Shown: positions 1 to 4,245 of the stretch, piece after piece
Layout: each line of letters opens with the position of its first letter
Numbering within the stretch: position 1 is the stretch's first letter
Origin: JBDREA01 sp043820265
Lineage (GTDB): Archaea > Altiarchaeota > Altiarchaeia > IMC4 > JBDREA01
NCBI GenBank assembly: GCA_043820265.1
Contig: JBDREA010000019.1
Location: forward strand, 1-6,122
Reading direction: 5' to 3'
Length of the DNA stretch: 6,122 nucleotides
Position numbers and translations under genes: made by a program
Notes under the pieces: generated by a model
What the model saw: the letters and a program-made list of their open reading frames with translations, nothing else
The model's database searches: none
What the model was told of the DNA's origin: nothing

Positions 1-41
1 ACCAGTTCTAAAAAGCTGGATAACTTGACTGGTTTGCCGGC

Positions 42-100
42 GTGCAACGAATTCACCCAGTGAATTCGTGCACACGAATTCCAGAATGGAATTCGTCGTG
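42..100. repeat. Paired hairpins built on four GAATTC palindromes
   Basis: Hairpin one pairs 42-56 with 60-73 (15 against 14 bases, one bulged base, loop CCA). Hairpin two pairs CGAATTCCA (75-83) with TGGAATTCG (87-95) around loop GAA. A competing perfect 9-bp stem joins GAATTCGTG (62-70) to CACGAATTC (73-81), so the two outer hairpins and the central one are mutually exclusive. The four GAATTC sites are at 49-54, 62-67, 76-81 and 89-94, with centres 13, 14 and 13 bases apart. Function is unknown; it could be a mobile-element end, a protein-binding array or a structured RNA. Confidence 0.75.
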
Positions 101-105
101 TAAAT

Positions 106-140
106 AATTCGGCTTCATCACTTCGCTCAGTCGCCGAATT
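106..140. repeat. Intergenic hairpin with 8-bp stem and 19-base loop
   Basis: AATTCGGC (106-113) is perfectly complementary to GCCGAATT (133-140). The loop (114-132) is pyrimidine-rich and contains CACTTCGCTCAG. A second intergenic hairpin at 5741-5776 has an unrelated 8-bp stem but a similar loop, which suggests a dispersed structural element rather than a gene-specific terminator. There is no T-run after the stem on the plus strand. Confidence 0.65.
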
Positions 141-212
141 GTGTCACATAAAAAAGGTATTAGTATCCAATATGATACTTATCTTCTGTTAATGTGGTCT
201 GCCTGGGACACA

Positions 213-302
213 TTAGAACAAAACGATGAATCCGCCTATCATTAAGGCAAACGATACGAACAAACATGTGATTTGGATGTTTTTTGAGACCATAAACGTC
301 AC
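213..302 (-). CDS. Candidate 29-residue single-span membrane peptide
   Basis: This is a tentative call. The minus-strand frame from a GTG at 302 (or an ATG at 293, giving 26 residues) to a TAA at 213-215 encodes a short polar start containing Ser-Lys-Asn, followed by about 18 mostly hydrophobic residues ending in Ile-Val-Leu-Phe. That composition suits one transmembrane helix. There is no clear Shine-Dalgarno sequence. A T-run at about 325-333 (minus strand) lies at a promoter-like distance but is not a good TATA box. The stop codon overlaps the AATGTG/CACATT hairpin (191-214), which could mark the transcript end. I recognise no family; it could be chance coding in AT-rich DNA. Confidence 0.25.
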   Translation of the reverse strand: MTFMVSKNIQITCLFVSFALMIGGFIVLF

Positions 303-401
303 CCATACTACCAAGAAGTCTCGCTAAAAAAACAAAACAGTTTCAAAAGGATAGCGTTTCGGTGAAAACTGGCGCTAACCAGCATTCTTCAATGGAATGA
401 T

Positions 402-611
402 CTACCAGGGCAATCCCCCTCCTGTGGTCGGAGGAGGTTTCTTTGCTTCTCGTTTTTTATTAATCCGGAATTTTCGGCCGCATTCCTTGCTACAGAAGCT
501 GTGGGTTTCTCCGAAGGTCTTTTTTGTGACAGGCAAAGTTTCGGATTCTTTTTTGCAGAATTCGCACTTCTTCTTCCCAGACCCTCCTTTCAGGAAGTCG
601 AATAAGCCCAT
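402..611 (-). CDS. Small TRASH-like zinc-binding protein, 69 aa
   Basis: The protein opens with MGLFDFLKGG and then shows a four-cysteine metal site: Cys16-X2-Cys19, 19 residues, then Cys39-X3-Cys43, with the second pair in a HSFCSKEC context. This spacing matches TRASH/L24e-type treble-clef zinc sites, which bind metal in archaeal metal sensors and ribosomal proteins. It lacks the rest of an L24e protein, so I call it TRASH-like only. The tail is basic (KKREAKK) and ends in a Pro-Pro-Pro-Thr-Thr-Gly-Gly-Gly stretch. I chose ATG at 611 rather than the upstream TTG at 635, because a TATATATAT box centred near 639 sits 28 bases upstream and would give a leaderless mRNA; the TTG lies on the edge of that box. 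Partner and substrate are unknown; metal binding or sensing is inferred. Confidence 0.75.
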   Translation of the reverse strand: MGLFDFLKGGSGKKKCEFCKKESETLPVTKKTFGETHSFCSKECGRKFRINKKREAKKPPPTTGGGLPW

Positions 612-633
612 GTTAGCTAACAATGCATTATCC

Positions 634-643
634 AAATATATAT
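634..643 (-). promoter_or_regulatory. TATA box of the TRASH-like gene
   Basis: The minus strand reads TATATATATTT here. Its centre is about 28 bases from the ATG at 611, the usual archaeal TATA-to-start-site distance, so transcription should begin at or next to the start codon. This is what favours the shorter protein. Confidence 0.6.
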
Positions 644-675
644 GACGCTAGCAATAGGACAAAGAAAGGAAATAA

Positions 676-1005
676 TCACCGGTAGGTTCCGTATCTATCC
701 AACAATCTATTAATCTCTTTCGCAATTTCCGGCTCAACGCTTTTTTCTCCCAGTTCAGCTATGTATTCTTGAGCCGCTTTTATGCTCTTTTGGGCGGCTT
801 TGTTGTAAACTGTGGCAGCGATTGTGTTTTTGTTGTCTTTGTTTTTCGTTTTTTCAAGGATGTCTTCTAGGTCGAATCTAAAGTATTTTTGCCTGCTCAT
901 GTTGAGCATCTTCGTCCGGTTTCCGCCCTCGTTCGTCCAGTTATGTTTTGGTTTAGTGGATTTCCCTTTTAGGAAGTTTTGTCCGCCTTTAGGTCTTCTC
1001 TTCAA
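676..1005 (-). CDS. Hypothetical basic, helical protein, 109 aa
   Basis: I do not recognise this protein. Residues 1-32 are strongly basic and rich in Lys, Arg, Gly, Asn and Thr (starting MKRRPKGG), likely disordered and possibly nucleic-acid binding. From about residue 37 (MSRQKYFRFDLED) it becomes charged and Ala-rich and looks helical, with a likely amphipathic helix around KAAQKSIKAAQEYIAELG and a second helix in the C-terminal EIAKEINRLLDRYG. No cysteines, signal peptide or membrane segment are present. The start is a TTG; it is supported by GGGTGA six bases upstream, a good match to the archaeal anti-Shine-Dalgarno sequence. Internal ATGs at 909 (residue 33) or four codons later are alternatives that would drop the basic tail. 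Downstream T-rich minus-strand sequence (about 655-675) could end the transcript before the TRASH-like gene. Confidence 0.65.
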   Translation of the reverse strand: MKRRPKGGQNFLKGKSTKPKHNWTNEGGNRTKMLNMSRQKYFRFDLEDILEKTKNKDNKNTIAATVYNKAAQKSIKAAQEYIAELGEKSVEPEIAKEINRLLDRYGTYR

Positions 1006-1011
1006 AATTAT

Positions 1012-1017
1012 TCACCC
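1012..1017 (-). promoter_or_regulatory. Ribosome binding site supporting a TTG start
   Basis: The minus strand reads GGGTGA, separated by ATAATT from the TTG at 1005. GGTGA is complementary to the archaeal 16S 3' end. A stop codon in the same frame lies inside this site, so no longer start is possible. Confidence 0.55.
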
Positions 1018-1060
1018 GAATTTATGATTTTTTCTTAGACAAAAAGCAGCCAGATCAACA

Positions 1061-1093
1061 TGGGGGCAAAGGCTAAGCCTTGGCAGTTTTTTT
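1061..1093 (+). terminator. Terminator-like hairpin plus T7 run with no obvious gene
   Basis: AAGGCT (1069-1074) pairs with AGCCTT (1076-1081), and GC (1066-1067) can pair with GC (1083-1084) across one mismatch. Seven T residues follow at 1087-1093. The shape resembles an intrinsic terminator reading left to right, yet no plus-strand gene ends nearby. It might end an antisense or non-coding transcript, or act as leader structure on the minus strand. Confidence 0.35.
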
Positions 1094-1104
1094 GACCACT
1101 CAAC

Positions 1105-1121
1105 CAGATAAAAGTTATCTG
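1105..1121. repeat. Perfect 7-bp hairpin CAGATAA/TTATCTG
   Basis: CAGATAA (1105-1111) and TTATCTG (1115-1121) are perfect complements around AAG. If the TATA-like box at 1145-1152 fires leftward, the start site falls at about 1121, placing this hairpin at the 5' end of the transcript for the 676-1005 gene. An operator role is equally possible. Confidence 0.45.
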
Positions 1122-1144
1122 CCCATTCAATTATGAAGGGAGCC

Positions 1145-1152
1145 TTTAAATA
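1145..1152. promoter_or_regulatory. TATA-like box TTTAAATA, direction uncertain
   Basis: TTTAAATA resembles an archaeal TATA box and is nearly symmetrical. Read leftward it would start the minus-strand hypothetical gene with a leader of about 115 bases. Read rightward it would start a transcript near 1175 with no recognised gene. Confidence 0.3.
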
Positions 1153-1265
1153 TTCGAAGTCGCTGTTAGATGGGGTGTGTGGGCGTATTTTTCTTAATTC
1201 CTGCTAATTACATATGTTGTTCGCTGAATGGCCGACAATTGTTTAATCGGTGGATAAATATGATT

Positions 1266-1284
1266 TTCGGGTAAATTAACCGAA
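1266..1284. promoter_or_regulatory. Near-perfect 19-base dyad upstream of the surface-protein promoter
   Basis: TTCGGGTAA (1266-1274), one central base, then TTAACCGAA (1276-1284): eight of nine positions are complementary. It lies about 20 bases upstream of the TATA box at 1304, a typical place for a dimeric archaeal regulator to bind. The regulator is unknown. Confidence 0.45.
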
Positions 1285-1303
1285 TAAAGTAATAAAACTC
1301 TTA

Positions 1304-1311
1304 TTTAAATA
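1304..1311 (+). promoter_or_regulatory. TATA box of the surface-protein gene
   Basis: TTTAAATA lies inside a 12-base perfect palindrome TTATTTAAATAA (1301-1312). The predicted start site is about 1334, giving a leader of roughly 24 bases before the ATG at 1358. No clear Shine-Dalgarno sequence is seen in that leader. Confidence 0.5.
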
Positions 1312-1320
1312 ATATGGCGT

Positions 1321-1342
1321 CCCAATAAATACAGTTATTGGG
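1321..1342. promoter_or_regulatory. Perfect inverted repeat over the predicted start site
   Basis: CCCAATAA (1321-1328) and TTATTGGG (1335-1342) are exact complements around ATACAG. The repeat spans the predicted transcription start of the surface-protein gene and ends 15 bases before its ATG. This is the position of a classic archaeal repressor operator. If transcription starts further upstream it could instead fold in the leader RNA. Confidence 0.45.
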
Positions 1343-1357
1343 AAATTCAATCAAACA

Positions 1358-2944
1358 ATGGATAATAGATTGGTAATGTTGGTGGCTGTGATCATGATCT
1401 CTGCCTTCCCTGCACAAGGACAAGAGACTATATACCCTGCCTCTGACGGACACTGCTATGACTGGAACAATCCATCAGACGGAAGCCCGGATTTCTGCCA
1501 AACCGTAACAAATTACATGGTAGTTGGTACCTACTTTAATGGGGGAGGGCCCATAAGAACACTTTTAGAATTCCCGACAAACGGATACACTTCAGTAGAC
1601 AGCGCAGAATTTTGTGTGGACCACTTCCTGACATTATACAACGGAGCAAACCATGATGTCTTCGTGGACTCATATGGGGGGGACGGGGAGATCAGCACAG
1701 ATGACTTCTCAGAAATCGGAAACCAGATCGGAACGTTCTACAATGAAGAAAACGACAGCTACGGACAATACTGCATCGATGTTACTGATTCCTACAATGA
1801 AATAGCACCACAGGATTATTTCGGTTTGATCCTCCATTGGTCTGAAGCTGATGAACAGGAGGAAAGCGAAAATGGAAACCTCCCTCAGCATTGGTATGTG
1901 CACAGCACCGAATCAAGCGACAAACCAAGTCTGACAATTAACGGAGGAGTAATTTCGACAACCTCAACCTCAACTACTTCGACAACATCCACGTCGACAA
2001 CATCATCTTCAACCTCATCGAGCACATCCACAAGCTCAAGTTCTACGTCTTCAACCACCTCAACACCAACCACTATCTCAACAACTTCAACCTCATCTAG
2101 CACTTCAAGCTCAACGACGTCGTCCATCTCAACCACGACTTCCACACCCTCAACGACCTCGACGCTACCGACTACGTCTACATCTATACCAACAACCACT
2201 TCTACCACGTCGTCCTCCACCTCCACAATAACCTCCACAATACCGACAACAACCTCAATTCCAACAACCACTACAACATTACGTGACCCAAGTGATGACT
2301 GCGAAGACGAATGCGGAATCCAGGGATATAGTGGTGGTTATTGCAATGAGTTCTCAATTTGGCAATCAAGTTGTGGTGCAGGTGACGTATCAATAGGCAG
2401 CCATGGAACCTGTTCCTTTGGAGTTTTAGCCCAGGGAATCACATGCTGCTGTAAACCCGCGATTACCACGACCACCGTAACACCTGATCCGATGCCCCAT
2501 CCACCAGATAAAAATACTACTACATCAATATCCACATCGACGTCAACAACAACCTCACTAAACGGTCCCTTTCCATTACCCATCAATCCCGTAGATCCGG
2601 ACGTCAATGAGACCACCACAACTAGCATAAAGTCAAAGAGCGGAGGATACCTCCCTCCAAATCTGGGAAAAGTTGTATACGTGCCTCCTAAAACAACAAC
2701 ATCCACTCCTTCGACTGTATCAACTACCCCCACAACAACCAATAAGGTCACAACTTCGATTGAGAAATCCCCCACAACCACCACAAAAAAACAAGAGGAA
2801 AAAGAAAAACCAAAGGATCTAAGCGGTATAACGGGAAAAGCTACACTTAATCCCTCATGGGGGGTAAAAACCGGAAGCGTCTACATCACAATAGTCATTG
2901 TCTTATTTTTAGGTGTATCATCAATTGCAGCACTAAAAAAATAA
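1358..2944 (+). CDS. Membrane-anchored surface protein: DNRLRE-like domain, Ser/Thr stalks, eight-Cys module
   Basis: Predicted cell-surface protein of 528 residues. Residues 1-21 form a signal peptide (Arg4, hydrophobic 5-18, likely cleavage after Ala-Gln-Gly). Residues about 22-195 resemble the DNRLRE/disaggregatase-related repeat fold: IRTLLEF near 66, a DVT motif at 141-143, GLILH at 156-160, and the closing STESSDKPSLTI at 183-194; four cysteines (33, 47, 86, 139) could form two disulfides. Residues 200-308 are almost pure Ser/Thr with some Pro. Residues 309-368 form a cysteine module with Cys at 315, 319, 329, 339, 352 and 363-365 (CCC). A second Thr/Pro-rich stalk (369-500) leads to a transmembrane helix at about 507-525 and a short Lys-Lys tail. 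Possible N-glycosylation sequons are at Asn132, Asn386 and Asn417. This implies an anchored, probably heavily O-glycosylated ectodomain; adhesion or polysaccharide binding is inference. The ligand is unknown. Confidence 0.85.
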   Translation: MDNRLVMLVAVIMISAFPAQGQETIYPASDGHCYDWNNPSDGSPDFCQTVTNYMVVGTYFNGGGPIRTLLEFPTNGYTSVDSAEFCVDHFLTLYNGANHDVFVDSYGGDGEISTDDFSEIGNQIGTFYNEENDSYGQYCIDVTDSYNEIAPQDYFGLILHWSEADEQEESENGNLPQHWYVHSTESSDKPSLTINGGVISTTSTSTTSTTSTSTTSSSTSSSTSTSSSSTSSTTSTPTTISTTSTSSSTSSSTTSSISTTTSTPSTTSTLPTTSTSIPTTTSTTSSSTSTITSTIPTTTSIPTTTTTLRDPSDDCEDECGIQGYSGGYCNEFSIWQSSCGAGDVSIGSHGTCSFGVLAQGITCCCKPAITTTTVTPDPMPHPPDKNTTTSISTSTSTTTSLNGPFPLPINPVDPDVNETTTTSIKSKSGGYLPPNLGKVVYVPPKTTTSTPSTVSTTPTTTNKVTTSIEKSPTTTTKKQEEKEKPKDLSGITGKATLNPSWGVKTGSVYITIVIVLFLGVSSIAALKK

Positions 2945-2960
2945 TCCTTTCCAAATGCAC

Positions 2961-2970
2961 TGACGCGTCA
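2961..2970. promoter_or_regulatory. Perfect palindrome TGACGCGTCA upstream of the ftsZ promoter
   Basis: TGACGCGTCA is a 10-base perfect palindrome whose end lies 15 bases before the TATA box at 2986. That leaves room for a BRE and suits an activator or repressor dimer. No regulator is identified. Confidence 0.4.
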
Positions 2971-2985
2971 CAAAAACATATTGAC

Positions 2986-2994
2986 TTTTATATA
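2986..2994 (+). promoter_or_regulatory. TATA box of ftsZ
   Basis: TTTTATATA is the best TATA match between the surface-protein stop and ftsZ. It predicts a start near 3017 and a leader of about 70 bases. A second, weaker box ATATTTTAT (3005-3013) would start near 3035. Confidence 0.5.
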
Positions 2995-3060
2995 CGTGCG
3001 ACTCATATTTTATCAGCTCTCCTACTCTTACACATGATAGAAAAACTTAGGGTAGTGTAG

Positions 3061-3080
3061 GGACTATGTCCTAAGAAGGT
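3061..3080 (+). promoter_or_regulatory. ftsZ ribosome binding site with adjacent small hairpin
   Basis: GAAGGT (3075-3080) is the Shine-Dalgarno candidate. It is 8 bases from the ATG at 3089 but only 2 from the ATG at 3083, which favours the later start. Just upstream, GGAC (3061-3064) and GTCC (3068-3071) form a 4-bp hairpin around TAT that could tune access. Confidence 0.5.
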
Positions 3081-3088
3081 AGATGCTG

Positions 3089-4177
3089 ATGGAATCACTG
3101 GTACAAAGCGCACTGGCAAGAAAGATAAATGAGGAAAAAACTGTTTGTGACGAAGACGAATCCGAAAAGCTCCGGCTAGTTGTTTTGGGAACAGGCGGCG
3201 GCGGAAACAATACTGTAAACCGATTATCCCGTATGGGGGTATGCGGCGCAGAACTAATAGCTGCTAACACAGACGCCCAAGACCTGAAAAAACTGGATGA
3301 AAGCATAACCAAGATACTAATGGGCCCCAAGATAACAAGGGGGCTTGGAGCAGGCGGATTCCCCGAAATTGGGGGAAAAACCGCCGAAGCCAGCAGAAGA
3401 GAACTAGAGGAAGTATTAGCTGGAACACATATGCTCTTCCTCTGCGCTGGAATGGGAGGTGGCACAGGAACTGGAAGTGCGCCTGTCATCGCAGAAATCG
3501 CAAAAGACCTTGGGGCAATAGTGATAGCGATAGTAACATTCCCCTTCAGCTTAGAGCGAAGCAGGCTATCAAAAGCGCGAGCAGGAATAAGCAACCTCAG
3601 AAAAAAAGCAGACACAGTGGTCGTCGTAGACAACAACAAACTAGTTGAATACGTCCCAAACGTTCCAATCGACCAAGCCTTCCTCGTCGCAGACGAGATA
3701 GTATCAAGAGCGGTCAAAGGAATAGTCGACACAATCATGGAACCAAGCCTCATAAACCTTGATTTCGCCGACATCAAAAGCGTTCTCGGAGGCGGAAAAA
3801 TAGCGATGATAAGCGTCGGAGAAGGAAGCGGACCAGACAGGGTCCAAAAAGCTGTAGAAAACAACCTAAAACATCCCTTACTGGATGTGAACTACAAAGG
3901 CGCCACAGGCGCATTAATCCACATCACAGGCGGAGAAAACATGACGATAGGGGAAGCCAACAAAGTCGGCGAAGAATTGACTAAGGGCTTCAATCCATCT
4001 GCTGGAGTGACCTGGGGGGCAAGAGTCGATCCCTCCTACAACGACAAAATCGAGGTAATAAGCATAGTCAACGGAGTCCAATCAGCCAACATGCTAGGAG
4101 GAATCGAAGACTACAGCGGAAAAGACGTAAACGTCTATAGCAGGGAAGCCGAAGAGCTAGATATCAGGATGATCTGA
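3089..4177 (+). CDS. ftsZ: Cell division GTPase FtsZ (archaeal FtsZ2 type)
   Basis: FtsZ is a tubulin-like GTPase that polymerises into the cytoplasmic division ring. At 362 residues (ATG 3089) it has normal length. Visible motifs: nucleotide-binding loop GTGGGGNNTVNR (34-45), tubulin signature GGGTGTGSAP (123-132), the nucleotide-contact segment around DNNKLVEYVPN (181-191), and the catalytic T7 loop NLDFAD (223-228). The pattern of NNTVNRL, AGMGGGTGTG, DNN..YVPN.PI, PSLINLDFAD and WGAR.....K fits the archaeal FtsZ2 group better than FtsZ1 or CetZ. The start MESLVQSAL resembles archaeal FtsZ N-termini and has better ribosome-site spacing than the ATG at 3083. The T-GGGG-NN loop replaces the usual C-GGAG-NN. 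The last 24 residues form a short linker and a LDIRMI end, a plausible membrane-anchor (SepF) docking peptide. Its own promoter and terminator suggest a single-gene unit. Confidence 0.95.
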   Translation: MESLVQSALARKINEEKTVCDEDESEKLRLVVLGTGGGGNNTVNRLSRMGVCGAELIAANTDAQDLKKLDESITKILMGPKITRGLGAGGFPEIGGKTAEASRRELEEVLAGTHMLFLCAGMGGGTGTGSAPVIAEIAKDLGAIVIAIVTFPFSLERSRLSKARAGISNLRKKADTVVVVDNNKLVEYVPNVPIDQAFLVADEIVSRAVKGIVDTIMEPSLINLDFADIKSVLGGGKIAMISVGEGSGPDRVQKAVENNLKHPLLDVNYKGATGALIHITGGENMTIGEANKVGEELTKGFNPSAGVTWGARVDPSYNDKIEVISIVNGVQSANMLGGIEDYSGKDVNVYSREAEELDIRMI

Positions 4178-4211
4178 TTTTCCTGATACTCTCCTCTCTT
4201 TTTTCCTTTTT
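4162..4211 (+). terminator. ftsZ terminator: hairpin across the stop codon, then T-runs
   Basis: TATCAGGA (4162-4169) pairs perfectly with TCCTGATA (4181-4188), enclosing the TGA stop at 4175-4177. A pyrimidine-rich tract follows, with six T (4199-4204) and five T (4207-4211). Archaeal termination relies mainly on the T-runs; the hairpin may help or protect the 3' end. The last T-run doubles as part of the helicase TATA box. Confidence 0.55.
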
Positions 4212-4214
4212 ATA
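4207..4214 (+). promoter_or_regulatory. TATA box of the DEAD-box helicase gene
   Basis: TTTTTATA predicts a start near 4237, about 9 bases before the ATG at 4246. No Shine-Dalgarno sequence fits in that leader, so translation probably uses a very short leader. Confidence 0.5.
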
Positions 4215-4245
4215 GCTGACTATTCTAAACATACTGGTTAAAAAT

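Larger units (their letters stand above)
1..401. other. Non-coding region rich in inverted repeats
   Basis: No convincing gene of normal size is visible here on either strand. The stretch contains a run of hairpin-capable sequences: ACCAGT/ACTGGT (1-6 with 28-33), two GAATTC-containing hairpins (42-100), a long-loop hairpin (106-140), AGTATC/GATACT (162-167 with 174-179), AATGTG/CACATT (191-196 with 209-214) and CAGTTT/AAACTG (338-343 with 366-371). Plus frame 1 is open from base 1 to the TGA at 61-63, so the tail of a gene entering from the left cannot be excluded, but its 20 residues are not recognisable. The only other coding candidate is a tiny minus-strand membrane peptide, listed separately. 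Confidence 0.6.
1006..1357. other. Divergent intergenic region, 352 bases
   Basis: No gene is supported here. The region separates the minus-strand hypothetical gene from the plus-strand surface protein. It holds, left to right, a terminator-like hairpin with a T7 run (1061-1093), a perfect 7-bp hairpin (1105-1121), a TATA-like box (1145-1152), a 19-base dyad (1266-1284), the surface-protein TATA box (1304-1311) and an 8-bp inverted repeat (1321-1342). A 24-codon plus-strand frame starting ATG at 1133 has no ribosome binding site and is not called. Confidence 0.6.

Noticed and set aside
42..140. CRISPR array
   Set aside because: The repeats are short alternating palindromes 13-14 bases apart with no spacers of CRISPR length.
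42..140. Insertion-sequence ends
   Set aside because: No transposase, no matching inverted end elsewhere in the window and no target-site duplication.
227..328. Plus-strand 33-codon frame starting ATG at 227
   Set aside because: No ribosome site or promoter, and the product has no coherent pattern; the opposite strand has a more plausible hydrophobic helix.
397..645. Plus-strand frame opposite the TRASH-like gene
   Set aside because: The minus strand has the four-cysteine zinc site and a well-spaced TATA box; the plus frame is a Phe/Pro-rich shadow.
812..1027. Plus-strand hydrophobic frame opposite the 676-1005 gene
   Set aside because: Hydrophobicity arises from reverse-reading Lys/Glu codons; there is no ribosome site, while the minus gene has one.
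1028..1357. tRNA or riboswitch in the divergent intergenic region
   Set aside because: I found no cloverleaf with a TTCGA-type arm and no recognised aptamer core; only simple hairpins.
1885..2784. Antisense open frames giving Val/Glu/Asp-rich proteins
   Set aside because: They are the mirror of Ser/Thr codons in the stalk (ACN and TCN read backwards as Val, Glu, Asp, Gly), with no start signals. The plus strand has a clear signal peptide, domains and anchor.
2857..3060. Plus-strand frame overlapping the end of the surface protein in another register
   Set aside because: It starts inside the membrane-anchor coding region, has no ribosome site, runs through the ftsZ promoter and gives no recognisable protein.
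3083..3088. Earlier ftsZ start at the ATG two codons upstream
   Set aside because: It sits only 2 bases from the GAAGGT ribosome site; the ATG at 3089 has 8-base spacing and gives a family-like N-terminus. It remains possible.
3064..3864. Long antisense open frame of 266 codons opposite ftsZ
   Set aside because: ftsZ on the plus strand has all family motifs; the reverse frame is Ser/Pro/Leu-rich low complexity typical of a shadow.
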